Source: an uncultured Halomonas sp. (GTDB taxonomy: Bacteria; Pseudomonadota; Gammaproteobacteria; Pseudomonadales; Halomonadaceae). From it: a stretch of DNA of 64,000 nt. Below the pieces are notes generated by a model. That model was not told where the DNA came from. It did not search any database and was given only the letters and a program-made list of their open reading frames with translations. Both the position numbers and the translations under genes were made by a program. This document shows positions 18,067 to 29,461 of this stretch, piece after piece. The stretch spans positions 186,001-250,000 of the forward strand of contig NZ_CANLTC010000004.1 in assembly GCF_947493865.1 (NCBI RefSeq), read 5' to 3'. Every line of letters starts with the position of its first letter. Position 1 is the stretch's first letter.

Positions 18067-18094
18067 CTGCGTCTACCAATTCCGCCACACCGGC
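18008..18094 (-). tRNA. tRNA-Leu(CAA)
   Basis: An intact tRNA with encoded CCA. Acceptor arm GCCGGTG pairs with CACCGGC, with discriminator A. The D-arm has GGCGGAATTGGTAGACGC. The anticodon stem GCGGA/TCCGC encloses loop TTCAAAA, giving anticodon CAA. A long class-II variable arm follows, then the T-arm GTCGG TTCGAGT CCGAC. The island integrated at its 3' half. Confidence 0.96.
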
Positions 18095-18277
18095 AACGGG
18101 AACGCATTATACGGCCCTTCGGCCCCGCGTCAATGCCGGCTTGTCTTTCCCACCGTACATACCGGACTGACTTGGAAGCCACTCTCGGCTATCATATGCG
18201 CCCTGCCAGGCGGCCTTACCCTCATTGCCGTTGGGCGTTCACCACTATTTCATCCCATTTCTGGCAGTGTCATCTGT

Positions 18278-20474
<2,197 letters not shown>

Positions 20475-20592
20475 GCGCTTCATGGCACTCGCGCAAGACC
20501 ATTATGACCGCTGAAACGACCCAATTTCGGCTGGATGTCTCATATTCAGCCTGGCTTTTGCCACTTTTCAACTAAACGAGGGACGCTAACCC

Positions 20593-20922
20593 ATGCTGGA
20601 CTTCTTCATCTCACAAGCTCATGCCGAAGGCGGCGCGGCAGCAGGCGGCGGTATTGCTCAGATCGTGATGCTGGTCGGCTTCGTGCTGATCTTCTACTTC
20701 CTGCTATGGCGCCCCCAATCAAAGCGTGCCAAGCAGCACAAGCAGCTGATCAGCAATCTTTCCAAGGGTGACGAGATCGTGATCGGCGGTGGCTTGATCG
20801 GTCGCATCACCAAGGTCACCGATGACTTCATCGCCATGGAAATTGCCGAAGGCACCGAGGTCAGCGTGCAGAAGAACGCCGTCGCCGCCGTGTTGCCCAA
20901 GGGCACCCTGAAATCCATCTGA
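20593..20922 (+). CDS. yajC: Preprotein translocase auxiliary subunit YajC
   Basis: A 109-residue inner-membrane protein with one transmembrane helix near residues 20-38 (IVMLVGFVLIFYFLLWRPQ) and the typical RPQSKRAKQHKQLI, KGDEIVIGGGLIGRI and EVSVQKNAVAAVLPKGTL segments. It associates with SecDF, encoded immediately downstream. Confidence 0.95.
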   Translation: MLDFFISQAHAEGGAAAGGGIAQIVMLVGFVLIFYFLLWRPQSKRAKQHKQLISNLSKGDEIVIGGGLIGRITKVTDDFIAMEIAEGTEVSVQKNAVAAVLPKGTLKSI

Positions 20923-20992
20923 TTTCATCCTTTCGCTGCCGATGCATCATCGGCAGCGTCTTCACTGCGTCAGCAACAAGGACCGGGCTTCC

Positions 20993-22843
20993 ATGCTCAA
21001 TCGCTATCCTCTATGGAAGTATCTGCTGATACTTGTCGTGCTCATCGTGGGTCTGATTTATGCCTTGCCCAACCTCTACCCCGAGGACCCAGCGGTTCAG
21101 ATCAGCAGCTCCCGCGCCACTATTTCCCTCGACGAACGCCAGCTCGACCGCGTAGGCCGCGCCCTCGATGAAGCCGGCATTCCCGTCAAGCGCATCGATG
21201 ATGAAGCCAATGGCGCACTGATCCGCCTGGCGGACGCGGACGATCAGCTCAAGGCGCGCAATATCGTCAACGAAACCCTCGGTGACGATTTCACCGTGGC
21301 GCTCAATCTGGCGGAATCGACACCGGCCTGGCTCGAGAGCCTGGGCGCCGCCCCCATGAACCTGGGCCTCGATCTGCGTGGCGGCGTGCACTTCGCGCTA
21401 GAGGTGGACATGGAAGCCGCGCTCACTCAGCGCCTGGAAGTCAATGCCAGCGCCATTCGCGAAAGTCTGCGAGACGAGCGCATTCGCTATCGGGATACCG
21501 AGATCGAGGGACGCACTCTGCTGCTGACCTTTGCCAATGATGAGGACCGTAGCAAGGCTCGTCGCATCATCAGCCGGGAGTTCCCCAACTTCCAGTACGA
21601 GGATCGGGAGGCAGGCCGTGGTGCAACGCTGGCCATGACGTTGACGGAACAACAGGTCACCGAGATTCAGGACTACGCCATCAACCAGAACCTCACCACG
21701 CTGCGCAACCGTGTCAACGAATTGGGGGTGGCGGAACCGCTGGTGCAGCGCCAAGGCCCCAGTCGTATCGTCGTGGAGCTGCCCGGCGTGCAGGATACCG
21801 CCGCCGCCAAGCGTATCGTCGGCGCGACGGCCAATCTGGAATTTCGCCTCGAGGCACGCCCGGACACGCCGGAGAACGAAACCGAGACCATCGCCTTTCG
21901 CAACAACGAGCAGCGTACCGCCGAGCTGATGCGCGACGTCATCATCACCGGCGACAGCGTTTCCAGCGCCAGCCGCAGCTTCGACGAAAACGGCCGCCCC
22001 CAGGTCAACATCAACCTGGACGGCACCGGCGGCACCCTGATGAACCGCAACACCCGCTCCAACATTGGGCGCGCCATGGCGGTCGTCTACATCGACAACC
22101 AGACCCGCACGCGCACGGTGATGAAGGATGGCGAACAGGTCGAGGAGCGCGTCCCCTATACCGAGCGCGGCATCATCAGCCTGGCCACCATTCAGAGCGC
22201 ATTGGGTAACAGTTTCCGCATCACCGGGCTGGACTCCCCCACGGAAGCCGAGGAGCTGGCGTTGCTGCTGCGCTCCGGCTCCCTCGCCGCGCCGATCTAC
22301 TTCGTCGCCGAACGTACCATCGGCCCGAGCCTGGGCAAGGCCAACATCGAGCAGGGCATTCTGTCCGTCGAGATCGGCCTGCTGCTGGTGGTGCTGTTCA
22401 TGCTGATCCGCTACAAGGCCTTCGGCGTGGTCGCCAACATCGCCCTGACCATCAACCTGATACTACTGACGGCGGCCCTGTCGATGCTGGGCGCCACCCT
22501 GACCCTGCCGGGCATCGCCGGTATCGTGCTGACCCTGGGGATGGCGGTGGATGCCAATGTGTTGATCTTCGAGCGCATACGCGAAGAGCTACGGGCGAAG
22601 ATGCCGATCCAGCAGGCCATACACGCAGGCTATGAGCGCGCCTTCACCTCGATCATCGATGGCAACCTGACCACCCTGCTGGTGGCGGTGATCCTGTTCT
22701 CGATCGGTACCGGGCCGGTGAAGGGCTTTGCCGTGACCTTGTCCCTGGGCATCCTGACCTCGATGTTTACCGGCATCATGGTTTCCCGGGCGATCGTCAA
22801 CCTGACCCTTGGCGGTAAATCCGTCAAGAAACTCTGGATCTAA
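20993..22843 (+). CDS. secD: Protein translocase subunit SecD
   Basis: A 616-residue protein from ATG 20993 (MLNRYPLWKYLL, the conserved SecD start); an ATG at 20942 would add 17 non-homologous residues. One N-terminal helix precedes a large periplasmic P1 domain with NLGLDLRGGVHF, and an RND-type membrane domain of five more helices begins near residue 455 (GLLLVVLFMLIRY, GMAVDANVLIFERIREEL). It uses the proton gradient to assist late export through SecYEG. It lies directly upstream of secF. Confidence 0.97.
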   Translation: MLNRYPLWKYLLILVVLIVGLIYALPNLYPEDPAVQISSSRATISLDERQLDRVGRALDEAGIPVKRIDDEANGALIRLADADDQLKARNIVNETLGDDFTVALNLAESTPAWLESLGAAPMNLGLDLRGGVHFALEVDMEAALTQRLEVNASAIRESLRDERIRYRDTEIEGRTLLLTFANDEDRSKARRIISREFPNFQYEDREAGRGATLAMTLTEQQVTEIQDYAINQNLTTLRNRVNELGVAEPLVQRQGPSRIVVELPGVQDTAAAKRIVGATANLEFRLEARPDTPENETETIAFRNNEQRTAELMRDVIITGDSVSSASRSFDENGRPQVNINLDGTGGTLMNRNTRSNIGRAMAVVYIDNQTRTRTVMKDGEQVEERVPYTERGIISLATIQSALGNSFRITGLDSPTEAEELALLLRSGSLAAPIYFVAERTIGPSLGKANIEQGILSVEIGLLLVVLFMLIRYKAFGVVANIALTINLILLTAALSMLGATLTLPGIAGIVLTLGMAVDANVLIFERIREELRAKMPIQQAIHAGYERAFTSIIDGNLTTLLVAVILFSIGTGPVKGFAVTLSLGILTSMFTGIMVSRAIVNLTLGGKSVKKLWI

Positions 22844-22855
22844 GGGGCCAACGCG

Positions 22856-23764
22856 ATGCGACAGCTAGATTTCATGGGCAAGCGCCGCTATGCCTTCATC
22901 GTTTCCGGGGTCTTGTTGCTGGTCTCGATACTGACCCTGCTGTTCCAACAGCTCAATCTGGGTCTGGACTTCACCGGGGGCACCCTGATCGAGGTGCGCT
23001 ATGCCAGCGCCCCTGCCCTGGACACCATCCGCCAGTTGCTGGAAGAGGCCGGTTTCCGGGATGTGTCGGTACAGACCTTCGGCACCGCCAACGAGATACT
23101 GGTACGCCTGCAGCAGGCCTTCGATCCGGATGTCGGCACTCGGGTCACGGATATCCTGCGCCAGAGCGGTGAAAGCGTGAACCTGGTGCGGGCTGAGTTC
23201 GTCGGCGCCCAGGTCGGCGGTCAGCTTCGCGATCAGAGCGGCCTGGGCATGCTGGTGGCACTCGGCGTGGTGATGCTCTACGTGGCCTTTCGTTTTCAGT
23301 ACAAATTCGCGCTTGGCGCCCTGGTGGCGTTGATCCACGATGTCATCATCGTGCTTGGCGTGTTTTCACTGTTCCAGATCGAGTTCGATCTGACGGTGCT
23401 GGCGGCGATACTGGCGGTCATTGGCTATTCGCTCAACGACACCATCATCGTCTACGACCGTATCCGCGAGAACATTCGCAAATCACGCATCGACGACATG
23501 GCGGTGATCTTCAACGACTCGATCAACCAGACTCTGGCCCGTACCCTGGCGACCTCCGGCACCACGCTACTGGTGCTGTTGGCGCTGCTGGTGCTGGGGG
23601 GCGATATGATTCACAACTTCGCTCTGGCATTGATCATCGGTGTGGCTATCGGCACCTACTCCTCAATTTATGTTGCCTCGGCACTACTCCTGGCGATCAA
23701 GCTGGAGCGCGAGGATCTGATCCCAGCCAAAAAGGAGAATGCCGAGGAAGAGGAGTTGCCTTGA
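22856..23764 (+). CDS. secF: Protein translocase subunit SecF
   Basis: A 302-residue partner of SecD with the same RND fold: an N-terminal helix, a short periplasmic domain containing LGLDFTGGTLIEVRY, then five helices with IGYSLNDTIIVYDRIRENI. It starts 12 bases after secD with AAGGGG upstream. It ends the queA-tgt-yajC-secDF operon. Confidence 0.97.
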   Translation: MRQLDFMGKRRYAFIVSGVLLLVSILTLLFQQLNLGLDFTGGTLIEVRYASAPALDTIRQLLEEAGFRDVSVQTFGTANEILVRLQQAFDPDVGTRVTDILRQSGESVNLVRAEFVGAQVGGQLRDQSGLGMLVALGVVMLYVAFRFQYKFALGALVALIHDVIIVLGVFSLFQIEFDLTVLAAILAVIGYSLNDTIIVYDRIRENIRKSRIDDMAVIFNDSINQTLARTLATSGTTLLVLLALLVLGGDMIHNFALALIIGVAIGTYSSIYVASALLLAIKLEREDLIPAKKENAEEEELP

Positions 23765-23808
23765 TTCGGTGCTTTTCGTCGAACGGCTCGTCATGACATG
23801 CAAGACCC

Positions 23809-23832
23809 GACACCCTGCCCCGGCAGGGTGTC
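23809..23832. terminator. Bidirectional hairpin between secF and the regulator gene
   Basis: A perfect 11-bp stem GACACCCTGCC / GGCAGGGTGTC with a two-base loop, lying between two convergent genes. There is no long T-tract. Confidence 0.65.
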
Positions 23833-23843
23833 GTCGTTCATGC

Positions 23844-25268
23844 TCAGGCAACAGGCTTACCCTGGCCTATTCGCAGGCCATGTTTTCTCAACTTTCGCAC
23901 GACACTGGGCTGGCTAGTGCCAAGCCGCTCAGCCAATGCGTAGGTGCTGGCCACCTGAAGACAAAGCGTACTCAAAATTTCGCGCTCGTAGGCGTCCAGC
24001 GCCTGCTTGAGGGTTTGCCCATCTGCCCACGTAGGCGGCTTGGTGTGTTCGGATTCAGCGAACGTCGATTGCCGATCTTGGCGTGGCGATAAGGCGCTGT
24101 CACTCGCGGCGCAGATCACATCCTCCGGCGCAGCGAGCCAGGCACGCTCCATCCAGTTTTCTACTTCTCGCACATTCCCCGGCCAATCCCGCCCCATGAG
24201 CTCGGGCCACACCCCAGGATGCAATACCTTGGTGCGGCCGTAGCGCCGGTTGAGTCGTGCCAATTGCAGCTCCACCAGGCCAGGGACGTCCTCGCGCCGT
24301 TCACGCAGTGGCGGTAGTGTCAGCGGGATGACATTGAGCCGATAATACAGATCAAGCCGAAAGGCCCCGTTCTCGACCCGGGCGGCAATATCCTGGTTCG
24401 AGGCGACTACCAAGCGAAAATTGACCCGCCGCCCTCGAGTATCCCCGAGTCGAGTGATTTCACCGTCCTGAATCACTTTGAGCAGCTTGCTCTGCATGGC
24501 CAGCGGCAGCTCACCTATCTCATCCAGAAACAGCGTACCGCCATCAGCCATCTCCAATACGCCAGCCTTGCCCTGACGGGCCGCGCCACTGAAGGCGCCG
24601 GGCTGATAACCGAACATCTCCGATTCAAACAGGGATTCAGGAATGGCAGCGCAGTTGACGTCGATGAACGGACCCGCATGTCGCGTGCTCCATCGGTGCA
24701 ATTGGCGCGCGAAGGCGGTCTTGCCGACACCGGACTCTCCCAGCATCAGCACCGTGGCATCGGAGGGCGCCACCCGTTTGATCAACAGCGCCACCTCGCG
24801 CATGACGCTACTGCGAATCGTCAGGTCATCGAGCGCCAGGTCATCCTCTAGGGCGATCCCACCATTGTGCTTGAGATGCTCGCTGAAACGGCGTTGGAGC
24901 AGCTTGTACTCATCCTGCAGCAACTGCAGATCGGTGAGATCCATGGAGCGTGAAACGATGCGCACGAGCTTGCCATCGACAAAGACCGGATGCGCTTCGG
25001 CGATCACCCGTCGACCGGTCTCGGTGTGCTGCAGAACCTGCGCCGGCTGGCCGGTGCGCATCACCTCCATGCTTACCGAGGGTGAAAGCACGCCGCGCTC
25101 GACCAATTCCTGCACGGTGCTAGTGCATAGCTCCTCCCGGCTCAGGCCGTAGACTGCTGCGCTACCCGGGCTAACATCGAGAATCCGACCACTGGCTTCG
25201 ACAATGAAGAAGTGGTCGTGTGCGGTATCGATGATTGTCTTGAGTACGGCGCTGTCGATGTCTTCCAT
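23844..25268 (-). CDS. Sigma-54-dependent transcriptional activator (PAS-AAA+-HTH)
   Basis: A 474-residue enhancer-binding protein. Residues 5-115 form a PAS sensor ([19 protein letters not shown]). The AAA+ domain has Walker A GESGVGKT (177-184), the sigma-54-contacting loop GAFSGA (224-229, a variant of GAFTGA), Walker [13 protein letters not shown] and the R-finger region. The C-terminus carries a TyrR/Fis-like helix-turn-helix ([22 protein letters not shown]). It is divergent from the guanidinobutyrase operon, whose control region has a -24/-12 promoter and two palindromic upstream sites, so it most likely activates that operon in response to a guanidino compound. The ligand is inferred. 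Confidence 0.9.
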   Translation of the reverse strand: MEDIDSAVLKTIIDTAHDHFFIVEASGRILDVSPGSAAVYGLSREELCTSTVQELVERGVLSPSVSMEVMRTGQPAQVLQHTETGRRVIAEAHPVFVDGKLVRIVSRSMDLTDLQLLQDEYKLLQRRFSEHLKHNGGIALEDDLALDDLTIRSSVMREVALLIKRVAPSDATVLMLGESGVGKTAFARQLHRWSTRHAGPFIDVNCAAIPESLFESEMFGYQPGAFSGAARQGKAGVLEMADGGTLFLDEIGELPLAMQSKLLKVIQDGEITRLGDTRGRRVNFRLVVASNQDIAARVENGAFRLDLYYRLNVIPLTLPPLRERREDVPGLVELQLARLNRRYGRTKVLHPGVWPELMGRDWPGNVREVENWMERAWLAAPEDVICAASDSALSPRQDRQSTFAESEHTKPPTWADGQTLKQALDAYEREILSTLCLQVASTYALAERLGTSQPSVVRKLRKHGLRIGQGKPVA

Positions 25269-25292
25269 GAATACTCTTTACTACTTATTATT

Positions 25293-25312
25293 TCGATGCA
25301 TTTCTGAATCAA
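25293..25312. promoter_or_regulatory. Candidate upstream activator site 1
   Basis: TCGATGCA-N4-TGAATCAA, an imperfect copy (14 of 16 arm positions) of the perfect palindrome at 25345. The two centres are 52 bp apart, close to five helical turns, so both lie on the same DNA face. Confidence 0.55.
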
Positions 25313-25344
25313 GCAATACAAAAGAGAATCATAGATTACACAAG

Positions 25345-25364
25345 TTGATTCATAATTGAATCAA
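25345..25364. promoter_or_regulatory. Candidate upstream activator site 2
   Basis: A perfect inverted repeat TTGATTCA-TAAT-TGAATCAA about 40-60 bp upstream of the -24 element. A symmetric site in this position is typical of sigma-54 activator binding; the adjacent PAS-AAA+-HTH protein is the natural candidate ligand. Confidence 0.65.
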
Positions 25365-25403
25365 AAAAATGCCTTGCCAGCTTGCAAAACAAGCACTTGG
25401 AAG

Positions 25404-25420
25404 TTGGCATGTTCCCTGCA
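25404..25420 (+). promoter_or_regulatory. Sigma-54 (-24/-12) promoter of the gbuA operon
   Basis: TTGGCATG-TTCC-CTGCA matches the RpoN consensus TGGCAYG-N4-TTGCW at all but one position. GG at 25406-25407 and GC at 25418-25419 are separated by the required 10 bases. It is 60 bases before the gbuA ATG. Confidence 0.85.
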
Positions 25421-25480
25421 CTATAAAAGGAACACATTGATAAAGACGGTGGCGAGACCGCCATAACGGAGACGATCGAC

Positions 25481-26437
25481 ATGAGCGACAAACCGACTTT
25501 CAATCAGCCCCTCGGCGGTAACGAGATGCCCCGCTTCGGTGGGCCGGCCACCATGATGCGTTTGCCGACTCAGGAAGGCGCTGCCGGGCTGGACGCGGCG
25601 TTCATCGGCATCCCCATGGATATCGGCACTTCCAATCGCCCCGGCACTCGGTTAGGGCCACGCCAGATCCGCGACGAATCACGCATGCTGCGCCCCTACA
25701 ACATGGCGACCCGAGCCGCGCCCTTCGACAGCCTGCAGGTGGCGGACATCGGCGACGTGCCGATCAACACCTTCAACCTGCCCAAGAATCTCGACATCAT
25801 CACCGACTTCTACAACGACGTGCTCGCTCATGACTGCGTGCCGCTGACGCTGGGTGGCGATCACACCCTGACCTGGCCGTTGCTACGCGCCATCGCCAAG
25901 AAACACGGCCCGGTAGGCCTGATTCATATAGATGCCCACGCGGATGTCAACGAGCACATGTTCGGCGAGAAAGTCGCCCATGGCTGCCCCTTTCGACGTG
26001 CGCAGGAAGAAGGATTGCTGGACAGCAAGCGGGTGGTGCAGATCGGCCTGCGCGGCACCGGCTATGCGGCGGACGATTTCGACTGGTGTCGCGAGCAGGG
26101 CTTTCGCGTGGTGCAGGCAGAAGAGTGCTGGTACAAGTCCCTGGCACCCTTGATGGAAGAAGTACGCGAACAGATGGGGGATGGGCCCGTGTACATCTCC
26201 TTCGACATCGACGGTCTCGACCCTTCGGTGGCACCCGGCACCGGCACCGTCGAGATGGGCGGCCTTACCGCTCAACAGGGGCTCGAGATCGTGCGTGGCG
26301 CCTGGGGACTGAACGTGGTCGGCGGCGATCTGGTTGAAGTCTCCCCCCCCTACGACCAGAGCGGCAACACCGCGCTGATGGGCGCGACCCTGCTCTATGA
26401 AATGCTGTGTGTGCTGCCCGGTGTGAAACGCCGCTGA
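25481..26437 (+). CDS. gbuA: 4-guanidinobutyrase (ureohydrolase)
   Basis: A 318-residue arginase/agmatinase-family enzyme. The N-terminal NQPLGGNEMPRFGGPA and the C-terminal MLCVLPGVKRR closely match guanidinobutyrase GbuA of Pseudomonas as I recall it, more than agmatinase SpeB. Binuclear Mn ligands are present: GGDH, DAHADVN and SFDIDGLDP. It hydrolyses 4-guanidinobutyrate to 4-aminobutyrate and urea. It is the first gene behind the sigma-54 promoter. Related substrates such as guanidinopropionate or agmatine cannot be excluded. Confidence 0.88.
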   Translation: MSDKPTFNQPLGGNEMPRFGGPATMMRLPTQEGAAGLDAAFIGIPMDIGTSNRPGTRLGPRQIRDESRMLRPYNMATRAAPFDSLQVADIGDVPINTFNLPKNLDIITDFYNDVLAHDCVPLTLGGDHTLTWPLLRAIAKKHGPVGLIHIDAHADVNEHMFGEKVAHGCPFRRAQEEGLLDSKRVVQIGLRGTGYAADDFDWCREQGFRVVQAEECWYKSLAPLMEEVREQMGDGPVYISFDIDGLDPSVAPGTGTVEMGGLTAQQGLEIVRGAWGLNVVGGDLVEVSPPYDQSGNTALMGATLLYEMLCVLPGVKRR

Positions 26438-26535
26438 CCATTCCTGAAATCCCAAGGGCAAGTTCAGGATTGCCACGGGCGACGACCAAAACTCAGCAAG
26501 CGCCAAACAACAATATCATTGCGGAGCCAAGCACC

Positions 26536-27870
26536 ATGATTTCTTTCGACAAATTTCTAGGCCAGGACACCCTGGGCGAACATCAGACACGCAGCCTGAG
26601 CTTCTTCGGCACCCTGGCCCTGTGGCTGGGCGCCAATGTGGTGGTCACCACCATTCTCACCGGCATGCTGCTGGTGCCGGACCTGCCATTCACCACCGCC
26701 ATGACGACCGTATTGATCGGCTCGCTCATCGGCGCCGTGCCCTTGCTGCTGGTGGGCCTGATGGGCCAGCACACCGGGCTTCCCTCGATGGTGCTCACCC
26801 GGCGCGCCTACGGGCCGCTGGGTAGCCGTTTGATTTCATTCGTCAACATGAGCGTATTGATCGCCTGGAGCTGGATTCAGGCGCTGCTGGCGGGCATGAG
26901 CCTCAACTATGCAATCGAAAGCACCACCGGCTACAGCAACTTGGCATTGATGACGGTGATCTGCGAGGCAGTGGTGGTACTGATCGTACTACGCGGCCAT
27001 CTGGGCATCGAGCGCGTTGAGCGATGGGCCGCCAGTTTCATGGTGCTGCTCGCCGCGGCAGTGCTTTATCAACTCAATCGCCATTACGATATCGGCAGCC
27101 TGCTCACCATGACCCCGGAAGCCCGCAATGGCATCACCCTGGGAATCGCCTTCGATATCGTGATCGCCACCGCCTTCTCCTGGATCTCTTCTTCTGCGGA
27201 CTACAACCGCAACTGCAAGAATGGCAGCGTCGCGATCTGGGGCACCTATATCGGTTATGTGCTGGCGGCGTTGATCGCCATGGGCCTCGGGGCGGCGGTA
27301 TCCGGCATCTCCGTGCTCAACGACATGGAGCAGACCTACGACCCCACCAAGCTGCTGAGCGGCTTCGGCTTTGGGCTGCCGGCGGCGCTGGTCATATTTC
27401 TCTCCGTGATGACCACCAACGTGATGGCAGTCTACAGCGCGACGCTTTCCTGCATGAACGTGAAGCCCGGCATGCGTTTCTGGAAGCCGGCGCTGGTGAT
27501 CGGTATCGTGACGGTTTTCGGTGCGCTGATTCCCGGCATCCTCGATCAATTCCAGAATTTCCTGCTGCTGATCGGTGCGCTATTCATCCCTGCCTTCTCG
27601 GTGATGATCGTCGACTACTACCTCGTCAGCCGCCAGGGTTATAACGCTGCGTTGCTCGAAGCAAGAGCGCAGGTCGGCCTTCCCACGGCGCCGTTCGCCA
27701 TCGGAGCCTATCTCATCGGTGCCGCGCTTGCCGCCTACTGGTCGCTGGTGGCGCCCCTCCCCTTCGGCGCCTCCTTGCCAGTGTTCCTGATCACCGGCGC
27801 GCTTTACTGGATCGGGGTAAGGATTTTCGTGCGCAAGGGCCAAGGCGGCTCCCTGGAGGCCACGCGATGA
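26536..27870 (+). CDS. NCS1-family transporter (cytosine/purine permease-like)
   Basis: A 444-residue polytopic membrane protein from ATG 26536, with GGAG upstream; a longer in-frame reading overlaps the end of gbuA. About 12 helices are predicted. The FLGQDTLGEHQTRSL start and LVGLMGQHTGLPSMVLTRRAYG segment are typical of the nucleobase:cation symporter-1 family, which imports nucleobases and related nitrogen compounds. Its place in the operon suggests it imports the guanidino substrate; this is inferred. Its stop overlaps the next start (ATGA). Confidence 0.85.
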   Translation: MISFDKFLGQDTLGEHQTRSLSFFGTLALWLGANVVVTTILTGMLLVPDLPFTTAMTTVLIGSLIGAVPLLLVGLMGQHTGLPSMVLTRRAYGPLGSRLISFVNMSVLIAWSWIQALLAGMSLNYAIESTTGYSNLALMTVICEAVVVLIVLRGHLGIERVERWAASFMVLLAAAVLYQLNRHYDIGSLLTMTPEARNGITLGIAFDIVIATAFSWISSSADYNRNCKNGSVAIWGTYIGYVLAALIAMGLGAAVSGISVLNDMEQTYDPTKLLSGFGFGLPAALVIFLSVMTTNVMAVYSATLSCMNVKPGMRFWKPALVIGIVTVFGALIPGILDQFQNFLLLIGALFIPAFSVMIVDYYLVSRQGYNAALLEARAQVGLPTAPFAIGAYLIGAALAAYWSLVAPLPFGASLPVFLITGALYWIGVRIFVRKGQGGSLEATR

Positions 27871-28649
27871 AAATGATGCTCGCCCAGACGGCACCGGTAC
27901 GTTTCGATGTAAAGGCCAATCTGGCGACGCTCGAGACGCTGTGCCAGCAAGCTACCGCCAGCAAGGTCGAGCTATTGGTGCTGCCGGAACTGGCCCTGAC
28001 CGGTTACAACATTTTCGACCGGCTCTCGTCCCTGGCAGAACCCATCGATGGGGCGTTGTGCCAGGCGGTTGCCAATATTGCCCGGCACCATGGCCTACAC
28101 ATTGCTTTCGGCATGGCGGAACGCGACTCCCAAGGCATCCTGTACAACACGGCGGTACTGCTCGACGACAAAGGCGCCCAACTTGGCACCTATCGCAAAC
28201 GCCAGCTATGGGATCGCGAGCATGACTATTTTCGCCCAGGGGACACATATTGCGTCCTCGATACTCGGATTGGGCGCATAGGCCTCATGATCTGCTACGA
28301 CAATGAGTTCCCGGAAGTATCGAGAGCGCTTGCGCAACAAGGGGCGCAGTTAATCCTTTCCCCCACGGCCAACATGCATCCGAACGCCTCTCGCCAGCGG
28401 CTGCAGATTCGCGCCAGAGCCATGGACAACCAATGTTTCGTTGCCTGCGCGAATCGTGCGGGACAAGAAGAGGCGCTGCACTATTGCGGTAATAGTGTGA
28501 TTGCCGGGCCAGACGGCGAGGTACTCGGCCAGCTTGGCGAAACGTCCGGCGCTCTGATCGTTGAGCTGGATTTTTCCGCTATCGATATCAGCCAGCGGGC
28601 CCAGAACTATCTGGAGGATTTACGCCCCTACGAAAGAGGGGAGGTTTAA
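27867..28649 (+). CDS. Nitrilase-superfamily carbon-nitrogen hydrolase (amidase)
   Basis: A 260-residue member of the nitrilase superfamily. The Glu-Lys-Cys triad is visible: Glu41 in LPELALTGY, Lys111 in YRKRQLW and Cys143 in MICYDNEFPE. These enzymes hydrolyse amides. With guanidinobutyrase in the same operon, a natural guess is hydrolysis of 4-guanidinobutyramide to 4-guanidinobutyrate, the step preceding GbuA in the arginine monooxygenase route. No arginine monooxygenase gene is in the window, so this is inference. It overlaps the transporter gene by four bases. Confidence 0.85.
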   Translation: MKMMLAQTAPVRFDVKANLATLETLCQQATASKVELLVLPELALTGYNIFDRLSSLAEPIDGALCQAVANIARHHGLHIAFGMAERDSQGILYNTAVLLDDKGAQLGTYRKRQLWDREHDYFRPGDTYCVLDTRIGRIGLMICYDNEFPEVSRALAQQGAQLILSPTANMHPNASRQRLQIRARAMDNQCFVACANRAGQEEALHYCGNSVIAGPDGEVLGQLGETSGALIVELDFSAIDISQRAQNYLEDLRPYERGEV

Positions 28650-28651
28650 CG

Positions 28652-29380
28652 ATGATCCGAATCGCCGACGATAAATGGTATCGCACCCAGGCCTTGGCCA
28701 ACGGCATCACGCTGATCGACGAGCCCTGGATTCGCCCTTTCTTTCGCTGCAACCTCTGGCACGTGCGGGGTCGCGAACGGGACTTGCTGGTCGATTTCGG
28801 GCTGGGGGCAGTCCCCTTGCGCAAACACGTGCCACTGCTTAGTGAACGTGATCTTCTCGCCGTGGCCAGTCATACCCATTTCGATCATATTGGCGCCGTC
28901 AGCGAGTTCGATCATTGCCATGTGCATGCCGATGAGGCGGACATACTCGCCTCACCGGATCGCAAGCGCACGCTGGCGGAAGACTTTCTAAGCGACGAAA
29001 TGTTCGAAGCGCTGCCGCCGACCCCTTTCGAATATCATCACTACAAGATCGCGCCGCCGCGCCGTATCGAACTGCTCGAGGATGGCGACGTTCTCGATCT
29101 GGGTGACCGGCGTTTCGAGGTCATTCATACCCCCGGCCACTCTCCCGGCGGCATCGCCCTGTGGGAAGCGGCCACCGCCACTCTTATCTCAGGGGACCTG
29201 ATTTATGATGGACCCTTGATCGAAGATACCTGGCACAGCAACTTGAGCGACTATGCCGCCAGCATGCGGCGACTACGAGAACTGCCGGCGCGCACCGTGC
29301 ACGGCGGGCATTTCCCCAGCTTCTCGGGCTCGCACCTGCACGCCATGATCGACGACTGGTTGCGTCGTCATGACTTCTAG
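28652..29380 (+). CDS. Metallo-beta-lactamase-fold hydrolase
   Basis: A 242-residue MBL-fold protein with the metal motif THTHFDHIGAV (HxHxDH), a second His in HTPGHSPGGIAL, Asp in ISGDLIYDGPL and a final His in VHGGHFPSF. It starts two bases after the amidase stop, so it is part of the gbuA operon. MBL hydrolases act on esters, thioesters and lactams; the substrate here is not evident. Confidence 0.85.
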   Translation: MIRIADDKWYRTQALANGITLIDEPWIRPFFRCNLWHVRGRERDLLVDFGLGAVPLRKHVPLLSERDLLAVASHTHFDHIGAVSEFDHCHVHADEADILASPDRKRTLAEDFLSDEMFEALPPTPFEYHHYKIAPPRRIELLEDGDVLDLGDRRFEVIHTPGHSPGGIALWEAATATLISGDLIYDGPLIEDTWHSNLSDYAASMRRLRELPARTVHGGHFPSFSGSHLHAMIDDWLRRHDF

Positions 29381-29401
29381 GATTGCATGCGTCAAATGCA
29401 T

Positions 29402-29431
29402 AAGCCCCCACTCACGACCGAACGGGGGGTT
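29402..29431. terminator. Hairpin between the gbuA operon and the SuhB-like gene
   Basis: A G-rich/C-rich stem AAGCCCCC / GGGGGGTT (one mismatch) with a 14-base loop, between convergent genes. The T-tract is weak. Confidence 0.4.
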
Positions 29432-29461
29432 GCGTTACAAGCCTTCTGGCTCAGATGTTTC

